A DNA stretch of 64,000 bases from Nocardioides sp. SR21 (GTDB lineage: Bacteria > Actinomycetota > Actinomycetes > Propionibacteriales > Nocardioidaceae). Shown piece after piece: positions 27,452 to 36,399 of this stretch. Every line of letters begins with the position of its first letter. Within the stretch, counting starts at the first letter, position 1. The stretch lies in contig NZ_JAKWJR010000003.1 in the NCBI RefSeq assembly GCF_022761125.1, positions 186,001-250,000 of the forward strand, given 5' to 3'. The notes under the pieces were generated by a model that was not told the origin of the DNA, did not search any database, and was given only the letters and a program-made list of their open reading frames with translations. The position numbers and the translations under genes were made by a program.

Positions 27452-28797
27452 CCGCGGAGCAGCTCCAGGAGCAGAAGGCCTGGTACTGGTACGACTGGGC
27501 CAACAGCGCCTTCGTCACCACCACCGCCGCGGTGCTGTTCGCGCCGTACCTCACCGCCGTCGCCGAGAAGGCCGCGTGCGGCCGCGCGACCGACGAGGAC
27601 GCCGGCTTCAAGTGCACCCAGGACCTGCACGTCCTCGGCCTCGACGTCTCCGCGGGCTCGCTGGTCTTCTACCTCGTCACCGCGTCGACGATCCTGTCCG
27701 CCCTGGTGCTGCCGATCGTCGGCGCGGTCGCCGACCGCAGCGCCCACAAGCCACGGCTCCTCGGCGGCTTCGCCTGGGCCGGCAGCCTGATGGCGGCGGC
27801 GATGTTCCTGGTCGCGGGCTCGAACTGGCAGCTCGGGGCGGCACTGCTGGTCCTCGCGACGCTGTGCCTCGGCGCCAGCCTGGTCGTGTACGACGCCCTG
27901 CTCGTCGAGGTCGCCGAGCCCGACGACCGCGACCGGGTGTCGTCGCGCGGCTGGGCGCTGGGCTACCTCGGCGGCGGCCTGCTGCTCGCGGCGAACTTCG
28001 TGCTGCTCACCGTGATGAGCGACAACACCGAGCTCGCGGTGCGGATCAGCCTGCTGTCGGCCGGCATCTGGTGGGCGGTCTTCACGATCATCCCGGTGCG
28101 CGGCATCCGCTCCCGCCCGCCGGTCAACCCCGTGGCCGAGCGGGGCGGCCTCCTCCAGTCGAGCTTCGGGCAGCTGTGGCGCACGCTGAAGGACCTGCGC
28201 CGCTACCCCGTCACGCTGACGTTCCTCGTCGCCTACCTCTTCTACAACGACGGCATCCAGACCGTGATCTACGCGGCCTCGGTGTACGGCGAGAAGGAGC
28301 TCGGCTTCGAGAAGAGCACCGTGCTGCTGGCGTTCCTCGTCGTGCAGTTCGTGGGCATCGGCGGAGCGCTGCTCTTCGGGCGCGTCGCGAAGGTCCGCGG
28401 CGCCTACCGCGTGATCCTGGCCGGGCTCTTCATCTGGCTGGTCGTGGTCGTCGGCGGCTGGCTGGTCCCGAACGAGAACCTCGCGCTGTTCCTGCTCCTC
28501 GCGGTGGCCATCGGGGTCGTGCTGGGTGGAACACAGGCGCTGTCGCGCTCGTTCTACAGCCAGCTCATCCCCCGCGGCCGCGAGGCGGAGTACTTCTCGC
28601 TCTACCAGGCGTGCGAGCGAGGCACGAGCTGGATCGGCACCCTGGTGTTCGGTCTCGTGCACCAGTGGACGGACTCCTACCGCCCGGCGTTGCTGGCCCT
28701 GATGCTGCTCTTCGTGATCGGCATCGTGTTCCTCCTGCGCGTCGATGCGCGCCGCGGCATCGAGGAGGCCGGGAACCCGCTCCCGAGCGTCGTCTGA
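27448..28797 (+). CDS. MFS transporter, UMF1/Atg22-like family
   Basis: The 449-residue membrane protein starts KAWYWYDWANSAF, the hallmark N-terminus of the UMF1 group, and has about twelve hydrophobic helices. Family members export or take up small metabolites; yeast Atg22 exports amino acids from the vacuole. The ATG overlaps the glycerophosphodiesterase stop, so a link to glycerol or phosphodiester products is suggested by context only. Confidence 0.88.
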   Translation: MTAEQLQEQKAWYWYDWANSAFVTTTAAVLFAPYLTAVAEKAACGRATDEDAGFKCTQDLHVLGLDVSAGSLVFYLVTASTILSALVLPIVGAVADRSAHKPRLLGGFAWAGSLMAAAMFLVAGSNWQLGAALLVLATLCLGASLVVYDALLVEVAEPDDRDRVSSRGWALGYLGGGLLLAANFVLLTVMSDNTELAVRISLLSAGIWWAVFTIIPVRGIRSRPPVNPVAERGGLLQSSFGQLWRTLKDLRRYPVTLTFLVAYLFYNDGIQTVIYAASVYGEKELGFEKSTVLLAFLVVQFVGIGGALLFGRVAKVRGAYRVILAGLFIWLVVVVGGWLVPNENLALFLLLAVAIGVVLGGTQALSRSFYSQLIPRGREAEYFSLYQACERGTSWIGTLVFGLVHQWTDSYRPALLALMLLFVIGIVFLLRVDARRGIEEAGNPLPSVV

Positions 28798-28839
28798 GAG
28801 TCTTCTAAGGATGTGAGTTCACCCACCCTGGCGATTCCC

Positions 28840-28867
28840 GGAATCTTGTCCTCGCCAGTACCGTTGA
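28840..28867 (+). promoter_or_regulatory. SigR-type (thiol stress) promoter of rbpA
   Basis: GGAAT at 28840-28844 and GTTGAA at 28863-28868 are separated by exactly 18 bases, matching the actinobacterial SigR consensus GGAAT-N18-GTT. The rbpA gene of Streptomyces coelicolor is known to be a SigR target, so position and sequence agree. Transcription would begin about 100 bp before the rbpA start. Confidence 0.8.
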
Positions 28868-28882
28868 ACTGGTTGAGACGTC

Positions 28883-28938
28883 ATCAAGACGGGTAAGCGT
28901 CTTGATTCCAGCGCACATGTTCTCCATGTTCGTGCGCT
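28883..28938 (+). promoter_or_regulatory. Two hairpins in the rbpA leader
   Basis: ATCAAGACG (28883-28891) pairs perfectly with CGTCTTGAT (28898-28906) over a 6-base loop. AGCGCAC (28910-28916) pairs with GTGCGCT (28932-28938). They lie between the SigR promoter and the start codon, so the mRNA leader of about 100 bases is structured. Role unknown; an attenuator or stability element is possible. Confidence 0.5.
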
Positions 28939-28980
28939 GCAGGTCCGACTATCCGGGGGAACAGATTCGGGAGGTGGCTC

Positions 28981-29364
28981 ATGGCAGAGCGCACACTGCG
29001 TGGAGCGCGGCTCGGGGGCCAGAGTTTTGAGGACGAGCGCGGCATCGAGTTCGCCGCTCGTCAGCAGGTTGGTTACCGGTGCCCGCAGGCGCACGAGTTC
29101 GAGATCACGATGTCGGTCGAGGCCGACGTCCCGGCGGTGTGGGAGTGCCCGCGCTGCGGTGCCGAGGCGCTGAGCGTCTCGGGCATCGTGCCCGAGGTGA
29201 AGGCCGAGAAGCCGGCCCGCACCCACTGGGACATGCTGCTGGAGCGGCGCTCGGAGAAGGAGCTCGAGGACATCCTCAAGGAGCGCCTCGAGCTGCTGCG
29301 CGGCGGCGAGATCGGTCCCGCGCACCTGCACCGCGCGAACCAGAAGAAGAAGAAGGTCTCCTGA
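28981..29364 (+). CDS. rbpA: RNA polymerase-binding protein RbpA
   Basis: The 127-residue actinobacterial transcription factor binds RNA polymerase and the principal sigma factor and stabilises the open complex. Visible features are an N-terminal arm (RGARLGGQSFEDERG), a zinc-binding core with YRCPQAHEFE and WECPRCGAEA, and a helical sigma-binding C-terminus (THWDMLLERRSEKELEDIL). The ATG follows GGGAGG. Expression probably rises under thiol stress through the promoter at 28840. It converges with fxsA. Confidence 0.97.
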   Translation: MAERTLRGARLGGQSFEDERGIEFAARQQVGYRCPQAHEFEITMSVEADVPAVWECPRCGAEALSVSGIVPEVKAEKPARTHWDMLLERRSEKELEDILKERLELLRGGEIGPAHLHRANQKKKKVS

Positions 29365-29414
29365 CAGCAGGCCACGCCGAGCGTGGGCTGCGTCGTCAGG
29401 CAGGCGACCAGCGT

Positions 29415-29882
29415 TCAGTCGTCGTCGACGACCTCGCCCCGGACCACCGGGCCCTGACCAGGGCTCTGGGGTCCGGGGCGCTTCACGTCCAGGACCGTGA
29501 TCCGGCTCGCGACGACGGCCGCCAGCAGCCGCCGGAACAGCGGCCGTGTGAACGGCAGGATCAGCAGGATGCCGAACGCGTCGGTGACGAACCCCGGCGC
29601 CAGCATCAGCGTGCCGCCCACGAGGATCAGCGCGCCGTCCGCGAGCTCGGTGGCGGGCATCCGCCCGTCCTCCAGCGCCTCGCGCAGGCCGCGCCAGGCC
29701 CGGCCGCCCTCGTGCTTGATCAGCCAGGCGCCGAAGATGCTGTCGGCCACGAGCAGCAGCACCGTCCACCAGGCGCCGATCACCTGGCCGACCTGGATGA
29801 TCACGTAGATCTCGACGATCGGCACGATGATGAACATCGTGAACAGCACGGCCGGCAGGATCGACCGGCGCCGGGTGGCCAT
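29415..29882 (-). CDS. fxsA: FxsA family membrane protein
   Basis: The 155-residue protein has the FxsA pattern: RRSILPAVLFTMFIIVPIVEI, then a second helix region around VLLLVADSIFGAWL and the LAPGFVTDAFGILLILP segment. In E. coli FxsA alters exclusion of phage T7 by F plasmids; its normal role is unknown. Translation is coupled to ppm (overlap of 1 base). The acidic tail ends GEVVDDD. Confidence 0.9.
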   Translation of the reverse strand: MATRRRSILPAVLFTMFIIVPIVEIYVIIQVGQVIGAWWTVLLLVADSIFGAWLIKHEGGRAWRGLREALEDGRMPATELADGALILVGGTLMLAPGFVTDAFGILLILPFTRPLFRRLLAAVVASRITVLDVKRPGPQSPGQGPVVRGEVVDDD

Positions 29883-30625
29883 CAGCGTCGTCCCCAGGCG
29901 CGGCGTACCTGCGCGGCCCGCTCCCGCAGACCCCACACGGTGATCCGCTTCAGCGACTCGGTCGCGACCGCGCCGCTCATCTTCGAGTCCCCACGGACCC
30001 GCTCGACGAACTCGATCGGCACCTCCCGGACCGTGAGCCCGGCCGCCAGCGTGCGCGCGACCATGTCGGTCTGGAAGACGTAGCCGGTCGACTCCACCGA
30101 GGCGAGGTCGATCTTCTCGAGTGTCGTACGCCGGAACAGGCGGTAGCCGGCCGTCGCGTCGCGGACCTTGATGCCCAGGAGCATCCGCACGTACAGGTTG
30201 CCGCCGCGGGAGAGCGCCTCGCGCCGCCGCGGCCAGTTGACCACCGAGCCGCCCGGGATCCAGCGGGAGCCGATCACGAGGTCGGCGCTGCCCAGGGCGT
30301 CGAGCAGCAGGTGCAGCTGCTCGGGCTGGTGGGAGCCGTCGGCGTCCATCTCGCCGATCACGTCGTAGCCCGCGTCGAGCGCGACCTGGAAGCCGTGGAG
30401 GTACGCCGCACCGAGCCCCGCCTTCTCGGTGCGGTGGAGCACCGAGACCGCGCTGTCGGCGGCCGCCAGCCGGTCGGCGATCGTCCCCGTGCCGTCGGGC
30501 GAACCGTCGTCCACGACGAGGATGTCGACCTCGGGCTGCGCGGTGCGCAGCCGACCAACGATCCACTCGAGGTTGCTCGCCTCGTTGTAGGTCGGGATCA
30601 CGACGACCACCCGTCCCAAGCTCAC
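29882..30625 (-). CDS. ppm1: Polyprenol monophosphomannose synthase
   Basis: The 247-residue GT2 enzyme transfers mannose from GDP-mannose to polyprenyl phosphate at the membrane, giving the donor for lipoglycan and glycoprotein mannosylation. Markers are VVIPTYNEASNLE, VVDDGSPDGTG, EMDADGSHQPEQ and a basic C-terminal segment. GTG start at 30625 overlaps the lnt stop by 4 bp. In Mycobacterium tuberculosis the Lnt-like and synthase parts are fused as Ppm1; here they are separate, coupled genes. Confidence 0.92.
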   Translation of the reverse strand: MSLGRVVVVIPTYNEASNLEWIVGRLRTAQPEVDILVVDDGSPDGTGTIADRLAAADSAVSVLHRTEKAGLGAAYLHGFQVALDAGYDVIGEMDADGSHQPEQLHLLLDALGSADLVIGSRWIPGGSVVNWPRRREALSRGGNLYVRMLLGIKVRDATAGYRLFRRTTLEKIDLASVESTGYVFQTDMVARTLAAGLTVREVPIEFVERVRGDSKMSGAVATESLKRITVWGLRERAAQVRRAWGRR

Positions 30626-32196
30626 CCGTTCGTCCCTTCGCTCGCGGTGGCGGCCAGCGGGACGTCGGAGCCTGGCGGGCCGTCGTCCTCGGCCTGCTGC
30701 CGGTTCCGGCGCCGACCATACGGGACCTTGGCCGAGAGAAGGGTGACCACGAGGCCAACGGCAGTCAGCGCGACGAGGAACCGCCCGGGCCACGCGCCCA
30801 TCCGCACGGCCGGCGTGATGCTGGTGGTCAGGCCCATCGTCTCGACCATCGCCGCCTGGGTGCGCGGGTCCGCGGTGGCCACCACGCGGCCGTCCGGGGC
30901 GATCACGCCGGAGATGCCGTTGGTCGACGCGACCGCCAGCCACCGGCCGGTCTCGATGGCCCGCAGCCGGGTGATCGCGAACTGCTGGTCGATCTGGTCG
31001 GTGTGGATGAACGTCGCGTTGCTGGTCTGCACGGTCAACAGCTCGGCGCCGTTGCGGATCTGGGCGTAGATCGCGTCGTCGTAGGCGACGTCGAAGCAGA
31101 TCGAGTTCGCCACCGGGACGCCGGCGACAAGCAGCGGCTCCTCCCGCGTCCCGGCCAGCATGTCGCGCCCGACCATGGTCAGCCGCCCGATCTGCAGGCT
31201 GTCGAGGTAGCGGCGGAACGGGATGTACTCACCGAACACCACGGGGTGGTGCTTGGTGTACCGGTCCCCCGCGCCTGTGACGGGATCCCACACGATGCCC
31301 TGGTTGAGCACGTGGTCGGGACCGGCGTCGACGATCGCGCCGACCATGATCGGCACGCCGATCGCGGCGCTCGCCGTCCGGATGTTCGCGTTGATCTGGA
31401 CGTCGCGGAACGGGTCGACCGCCGTGGAGTTCTCGGGCCAGAGCACGAAGTCCGGGAGCGGCTCGGCGCCCGCCTCGACGTCGTCGGCGAGCCGGCTGGT
31501 CAGGTCGACGAGGTTCTGGGTGACCTGGCGGTGGTCGAACAGGATGTTGTCGCCGTTGCCGGGGACGTCGGGCTGGATCGCCGCGACCGTCACCTCGCCG
31601 GACGACTCGCTCTCCCAGCCGACGACCACGGGCACCAGGCTGACCAGCACGAGGCCGGCGAGCACCCCGCCGGCGATCCAGCGCTCGCGCTCGCGCGCGA
31701 CCACGATCCAGGCGAGCAGCGTGCCGCTGAGCGCCAGCAGGAAGCTGACCCCGGTGCTGCCGATCCACGGGAGCGCATCGGCGACCGGGGTGTCGACGAC
31801 GGCGAAGCCGAGCCGGCCCCACGGCATCCCGCTGAACGGCCAGTGGGTGAACCACAGCTCGTTTGTCACCCAGGCAGCAGCGACCCACAACGGCCAGAGG
31901 CCGTGTCGCTGCAGCACCGCGGTGGCCGCACCGAGGACGGCGAAGAAGAGGGACTGCCAGATCGAGAGACCGATCCAGGCGTCCGGCCCGACGGTGCGCA
32001 TCCAGAAGAGCAGCACGAACTCGAACCCGAGACCGAACGCCCACCCCACCAGCAGGGCCCTGCGAACGCCCAGATCGCGGCAGCTGAGCACGAACCCGGC
32101 GACCGCGAACGGGATCAGGACCGGCAGCGCCACCGGCTCGAACGCGAGCGCCAGCGCAACGCCGGAGGCGAGGGCAGCGAGAAGGCGGATCGGCAC
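30622..32196 (-). CDS. lnt: Apolipoprotein N-acyltransferase
   Basis: The 524-residue integral membrane enzyme adds the third acyl chain to the N-terminal cysteine of lipoproteins. It has about seven membrane helices and a nitrilase-like periplasmic domain. The likely catalytic triad is Glu in LWPENSTAV, Lys in YTKHHPVVFGE and Cys in NSICFDVAYD. GTG at 32196 gives MPIRLLAALASG, the usual N-terminus; GTG at 32220 adds eight residues. Several lipoproteins in this window (cyclophilin, FKBP) are candidate substrates. Confidence 0.92.
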   Translation of the reverse strand: MPIRLLAALASGVALALAFEPVALPVLIPFAVAGFVLSCRDLGVRRALLVGWAFGLGFEFVLLFWMRTVGPDAWIGLSIWQSLFFAVLGAATAVLQRHGLWPLWVAAAWVTNELWFTHWPFSGMPWGRLGFAVVDTPVADALPWIGSTGVSFLLALSGTLLAWIVVARERERWIAGGVLAGLVLVSLVPVVVGWESESSGEVTVAAIQPDVPGNGDNILFDHRQVTQNLVDLTSRLADDVEAGAEPLPDFVLWPENSTAVDPFRDVQINANIRTASAAIGVPIMVGAIVDAGPDHVLNQGIVWDPVTGAGDRYTKHHPVVFGEYIPFRRYLDSLQIGRLTMVGRDMLAGTREEPLLVAGVPVANSICFDVAYDDAIYAQIRNGAELLTVQTSNATFIHTDQIDQQFAITRLRAIETGRWLAVASTNGISGVIAPDGRVVATADPRTQAAMVETMGLTTSITPAVRMGAWPGRFLVALTAVGLVVTLLSAKVPYGRRRNRQQAEDDGPPGSDVPLAATASEGTNG

Positions 32197-32220
32197 GTCT
32201 AGAAAATACCGGGTGGGCAC

Positions 32221-32583
32221 GACCCGAGGACGCGGAAGGGTCCGCGCCCTTCGTACCAGCTCGGGACCGGCTGGTTGCCGGGACCGGGCTGTTGTCTAAG
32301 GGACGCAGACCCTTTCCGTGTCAGCTCTCGTGGTGCGCAACGCTGCCGAGTACACACCGGCCGGGTGTTGGCGTTCACCCGCCGAGGTGACCGTCGGTCA
32401 TCGATCGCAGCCCTCGATCTGCATGAGCAGACGGCACAGGTTGGATCCTGCGGAGGCCGGCTGTCAAGCGTCTCCTGACCTGCGAAAACGCGCATCTGCG
32501 CAGGTCACCGGGACTGTCTCCCCGGCGAAGTCCGCACCGAATTTCACCGAGGCACGGCGTGTCGCTCGCGACGCGCCGCACGG
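32221..32583. other. Non-coding gap between kal and lnt
   Basis: No credible gene is seen on either strand in these 363 bases. It holds GACCTGCG (32477-32484) facing CGCAGGTC (32499-32506), a hairpin about 80 bp after the kal stop that may end that operon, and a short hairpin AAGGG...CCCTT near 32237. The promoter of lnt must lie in its left part. Confidence 0.5.
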
Positions 32584-32970
32584 CTAGCCGGGGACGACGA
32601 CGGTGCCGGTCGCCGACGTGGCGAGGATCGGCTCGTCGAGGACCTCGGCGGCGCCGGGCTTCTCCTCGGTGGCAGCGCCGCGCGCGACGACGTGGACCGC
32701 GAACTCCATGACCCGCGAGCGGGTGCCGACCCGGACCAGCTCGCAGCGGATCTCGAGCACGTCACCGGCGCGGACGGGCGCCTTGAACTGCACGTCGGAG
32801 TACGACGCGAACAGGCCCTCGTCGCCGTCGGTGCGGATGCACATCTCCGTGGCGACGTCGCCGAAGAGGCCGAGGCTGTACGCGCCGTCCACGAGGTTCC
32901 CCGCGTAGTGGGCGTGGGAGTACGGCACGTAGCGGCGGTGGGTGACGACGGTTCCGACCTCGGCAGCCAT
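32584..32970 (-). CDS. kal: 3-aminobutyryl-CoA ammonia-lyase (hotdog fold)
   Basis: The 128-residue hotdog-fold protein opens VVTHRRYVPYSHAHYAGNLVDG, a pattern of the lysine-fermentation enzyme that removes ammonia from 3-aminobutyryl-CoA to give crotonyl-CoA. Its function is assigned mainly from position: it directly follows kamE with a 1-base overlap, in the order found in anaerobic lysine fermenters. Without that context it would be called an acyl-CoA thioesterase-like protein. Confidence 0.85.
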   Translation of the reverse strand: MAAEVGTVVTHRRYVPYSHAHYAGNLVDGAYSLGLFGDVATEMCIRTDGDEGLFASYSDVQFKAPVRAGDVLEIRCELVRVGTRSRVMEFAVHVVARGAATEEKPGAAEVLDEPILATSATGTVVVPG

Positions 32971-33728
32971 CAGGACGCCTTCCTCTCAACGAGCTGGTGG
33001 ACGAGGTACGACGCGACCTCGCCCGGTGTGGTGCCGCGGCCGAAGACCCGGTCGACGCCGAGGTCCGCGGCCGCGCCCTCGTCGAAGCGCGGACCCCCGA
33101 CGATCAGCAACGGGCGCTTGTCGGCGGGGTACGACTCGCGGAAGGCCGCCGACATCTCGCGGGTGTTGAGCAGGTGCGCGTCGCGCTGGGTGACGACCTG
33201 CGAGACCAGCACCGCGTCGGCCTTCTCGGCGCGGGCCCGCTCGACGAGCTGCGGCACCGACACCTGGGCGCCGAGGTTCACGACCTTGAGCTCGCGGTAG
33301 TACTCGAGGCCCTTCTCCCCCGCGAAGCCCTTGATGTTGAGGATCGCGTCGATGCCGACCGTGTGCGCGTCGGTGCCGATGCAGGCGCCGACCACGGTGA
33401 GCCGGCGGCGCAGCGCCCGCTTGATCGCGGCGTTGGCCTCCTTGGGCGACAACAGGGGGTAGTCGCGCTCGACCACCTCCACCTTGCTCACGTCGACCAG
33501 GTGGTTGACCCGGCCGTAGACGACGAAGAAGGTGAAGTCCGGGCCCATCGCCTTGGCGTGCACGACCATCGCGGGGTCGATGCCCATCTTGTTGGCGAGC
33601 TGGGCGGCCGCGCCTTCGGCGACCTTGGAGTGCGGCATCGGGAGCGTGAAGCTCACCTGCACCATGCCGTCGCCGGTCGTGTCGCCGTACGGCCGGATGA
33701 TGTGTCCGTCGCTCGCCTGCTTGTTCAC
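32970..33728 (-). CDS. kamE: Lysine 5,6-aminomutase, beta (B12-binding) subunit
   Basis: The 252-residue subunit binds adenosylcobalamin. It has the D-x-H-x-x-G motif in GTDAHTVGID; H122 would ligate cobalt, and K133 lies 11 residues later, matching the H133/K144 pair known from the Clostridium sticklandii enzyme, where the lysine binds PLP. With KamD it moves the amino group of lysine or beta-lysine between carbons 6 and 5. GTG start, overlapping the kamD stop by 4 bp. Confidence 0.93.
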   Translation of the reverse strand: MNKQASDGHIIRPYGDTTGDGMVQVSFTLPMPHSKVAEGAAAQLANKMGIDPAMVVHAKAMGPDFTFFVVYGRVNHLVDVSKVEVVERDYPLLSPKEANAAIKRALRRRLTVVGACIGTDAHTVGIDAILNIKGFAGEKGLEYYRELKVVNLGAQVSVPQLVERARAEKADAVLVSQVVTQRDAHLLNTREMSAAFRESYPADKRPLLIVGGPRFDEGAAADLGVDRVFGRGTTPGEVASYLVHQLVERKAS

Positions 33729-35296
33729 TGAGCCTCCAGGATCTCGGACGCCGGGTTGTAGTAGGCGCTGGACTTCTTGGCGACGCCCTCGAGGCCGCGG
33801 CCGGCGTCGGCCGGCCGCTTCATCAGGCCGAACGTGCCGTCCGCGATCGCGTCGAGCAGCCCGTGCTCGTGGTCGAGGATCTGGTGCATCAGGTCGACCG
33901 ACTCCCCCAGCACCTGGCGGGCGCGGTTCGCGATGAAGCCGTCCGGCTGCGGACGGAAGTCCTCGTGCAGGTTGCCGGCGGCGTTCATCACGTAGCGCAC
34001 GTTCTGCAACGCCAGGTCGCGGTCGGACAGCCAGGGCGTCACCACGGCCTCGGTCATCATCCCGACGAGCAGGATGCCCTGGCCGGTGAGCGCGCCGACC
34101 AGGTTGAAGAACCCGTCGAGGAGGTAGCCCTGGAAGACGTCGCCGGTCATGTGCCGCGTCGGCGGCATCCACTTGAGCGGGGCGTTCGGGAACAGGTCGC
34201 GCGCCAGCATCGCGTGGGCGAGCTCGAGGCGGAACGAGTCCGGGACGTTGGGGTCGATCTCGAACGCGTGCCCGAGTCCGAGCTGCCAGTCCTCGAGCCC
34301 GGCCTCCTTGGCGAAGTACTCGTTGAGCAGCTGGCTGGTGGTGACCGTGTGCGCAGCCTCGACCGCGTCCGCGGTCGTGAGGTAGTTGTCCTCGCCGGTG
34401 TTGATGATGATCCCGGCGCGGGCGTGGACCTGGCGGCTGAAGCGCTGGTCGACGAAGGTGCGGACCGGGTTGATGTCGCGGAAGAGGATCCCGTACATCG
34501 AGTCGTTGAGCATCATGTCGAGACGCTCCATGCCGGCCAGCGCCGCGATCTCCGGCATGCACAGCCCGGAGGCGTAGTTGGTCAGCCGGACGTAGCGCCC
34601 GAGCTCCTTGCTGGACTCGTCCAGCGCGGCTCGCATCAGCCGGAAGTTCTCCTGGGTGGCGTACGTGCCGGCGAAGCCCTCCCGGGTCGCGCCTTCGGGC
34701 ACGAAGTCCAGCAGGCTCTGGCCGGTCGAGCGGATCACCGCGATCACGTCGGCGCCCTCGCGCGCGGCCTGCTGGGCCTGCGGGATGTCCTCGTAGATGT
34801 CACCGGTCGCGACGATCAGGTAGATCCACGGCTGGCGCGGCGCGTCGCCGTGTCGCTTGATCATCCGGTCGCGCTCCACCCGGCGGGTGTCGATGAGCTT
34901 GATGCCGCGACCGACCTGCCGTGCCGAGGCCTTGCGGGCGCGCTCGGCGTCCTTGCCCTCCGGCAGCCGGAACCTCACCGACCCCGCGGACGCCTTCTGC
35001 GCCAGCGTGGGCAGGTCGTCGGCCTCGCCGCGCAGCAGCGCGTCCCACACCGGCAGGGCGACGCCGTGCTCCAGCCCGGTGTCGGCCCGGACCACGTCGA
35101 GCAGCCGGTTGACCCACGGCGTGCCCTCGGCGTCGGCGCCCTGGAGGCCGGCGAGGCGGAGCGTGGCCCGCTCGACGGCGACGGTCGTGTGCTTCTTGGC
35201 CATCGTCACGATCGGCCGGCCGGCCTTGCGGGCGAGCGCCCGCGCCTGCTTGACGGTCTGCGGGTCGAGCTCGAGCTTGCCCACGTGTCGGGTCAT
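33725..35296 (-). CDS. kamD: Lysine 5,6-aminomutase, alpha subunit
   Basis: The 523-residue catalytic subunit forms the TIM-barrel body that holds PLP, cobalamin and substrate. Characteristic stretches are IYEDIPQAQQAAREGADVIAV, RSTGQSLLDFVPEGAT, the INTGEDNYLTTADAVEAAHTV region and the SRGL-like AYYNPASEIL end. The ATG at 35296 (MTRHVGKLELD) is the first in the family register and overlaps the kdd stop. Lysine metabolism through this enzyme is otherwise known mostly from anaerobes. Confidence 0.95.
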   Translation of the reverse strand: MTRHVGKLELDPQTVKQARALARKAGRPIVTMAKKHTTVAVERATLRLAGLQGADAEGTPWVNRLLDVVRADTGLEHGVALPVWDALLRGEADDLPTLAQKASAGSVRFRLPEGKDAERARKASARQVGRGIKLIDTRRVERDRMIKRHGDAPRQPWIYLIVATGDIYEDIPQAQQAAREGADVIAVIRSTGQSLLDFVPEGATREGFAGTYATQENFRLMRAALDESSKELGRYVRLTNYASGLCMPEIAALAGMERLDMMLNDSMYGILFRDINPVRTFVDQRFSRQVHARAGIIINTGEDNYLTTADAVEAAHTVTTSQLLNEYFAKEAGLEDWQLGLGHAFEIDPNVPDSFRLELAHAMLARDLFPNAPLKWMPPTRHMTGDVFQGYLLDGFFNLVGALTGQGILLVGMMTEAVVTPWLSDRDLALQNVRYVMNAAGNLHEDFRPQPDGFIANRARQVLGESVDLMHQILDHEHGLLDAIADGTFGLMKRPADAGRGLEGVAKKSSAYYNPASEILEAQ

Positions 35297-36327
35297 GCCA
35301 GCCGCCTCTCGAACAGGCTGCGCACGCCGGACGACTCGCGCAGCAGGGACAGGGCGTACGCCGCGTGGCCGGGGGTGTACCCGGTCCCGACCAGCATCGT
35401 GACATCTGCGGCCAGGCCCTCGGCGCCCAGTGCGGCGGCGGAGAACGACGTCGCCATCGAGAAGAAGACGACCGTGCCCCGGTCGGCGGTGGCGAGGATC
35501 GCGCCGCCCTCGCAGCCGGGTACGTCGACGCAGACGACGGTGACGTCGGCGGGGCCACCGGCGGCGGTGACGGCGTCGCGCAGGGCGATCGGGTCGCGCG
35601 CGTCCGAGATGACGACCTCGTCGGCGAGCCCGGAGTCGCGCAGCAGGTCGGCCTCCGCCTGGTGCGGGACCACGCCGATGGTGCGCTTGGCGCCCGCGGC
35701 GCGCGCGGCCGCGAGGCTCAGCGAGCCCGACTTGCCGGCGCCGCCGATCACGGCGACGACCGGTGCGTCGTACTCGCCCACGACCCGGGCGGTGAGAGCG
35801 GGGGCGCCGCACACGTCCATGACCGCAAGACTCAGCTCGGTCGGCAGGTCGTCGGGGAGGACCGCGGCGATGGAGCGGCCGAACAGGACGGCGTACCCGT
35901 CGCAGGGCACCTGCTCCCCCAAACCGTCCCAGCCGGCGAGGGCGTCCTCGATGACCAGGGGCGTCAGCGTGAGCGAGACGAGGGTCGCGACGTGGTCGCC
36001 GACCGCGAGGCCCAGCGGCGAGTCGGTGCCGACCTCCTCGACAGTGCCGATGAGCATGCCGCCGGAGCCGGTCTCGGGGTTCTGCATCTTGCCGCGGGCG
36101 CCCACGATCTCCAGCACCTCGGCGCGGATCGCGGCGCCGTCGCCCCCGTGCTTGCGCTCGAGCTGGCGGTACGACGCGGCGTCCAGGTTGAGCCGCTCGA
36201 CGCGGATCCGCACCTCGTCGGGCCAGAGCTCGCGGCGGGTGTCGAGCCGATCGGCGGCCTGCGGCAGCCGGACCTCGCCGTCGAGCACCCGGTGCAGACC
36301 GGTCGGGTCAGAGTGAACGTCTCGCAT
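35293..36327 (-). CDS. kdd: L-erythro-3,5-diaminohexanoate dehydrogenase
   Basis: The 344-residue NAD-dependent enzyme oxidatively deaminates 3,5-diaminohexanoate, the product of the two aminomutases, to 5-amino-3-oxohexanoate. It has the VIGGAGKSGSLSLAAAR cofactor loop and the PGCEGGAILA region of the Kdd family. ATG start. It is the first gene of the leftward kdd-kamD-kamE-kal operon and overlaps kamD by 4 bp. The next enzyme, Kce (3-keto-5-aminohexanoate cleavage), is not in this window. Confidence 0.93.
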   Translation of the reverse strand: MRDVHSDPTGLHRVLDGEVRLPQAADRLDTRRELWPDEVRIRVERLNLDAASYRQLERKHGGDGAAIRAEVLEIVGARGKMQNPETGSGGMLIGTVEEVGTDSPLGLAVGDHVATLVSLTLTPLVIEDALAGWDGLGEQVPCDGYAVLFGRSIAAVLPDDLPTELSLAVMDVCGAPALTARVVGEYDAPVVAVIGGAGKSGSLSLAAARAAGAKRTIGVVPHQAEADLLRDSGLADEVVISDARDPIALRDAVTAAGGPADVTVVCVDVPGCEGGAILATADRGTVVFFSMATSFSAAALGAEGLAADVTMLVGTGYTPGHAAYALSLLRESSGVRSLFERRLA

Positions 36328-36399
36328 ATCCGCAGCCTAACGGGAAAATCTACGGCGCGGCATTCGACAAGCCGGAGAATCGCCGCCTACAGTGGACGA
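36328..36399. promoter_or_regulatory. Divergent promoter region of the lysine-fermentation genes
   Basis: These 72 bases separate kdd and kamA. They hold an imperfect inverted repeat, GCGGCATTC (36357-36365) facing GAATCGCCGC (36377-36386), a reasonable binding site for the Lrp/AsnC-type regulator encoded 1.6 kb away. No clear -10/-35 pair was identified. Confidence 0.4.

Noticed and set aside
32275..32587. Short open frames in the kal-lnt gap
   Set aside because: No start signals, no domain, and basic/random composition on both strands.
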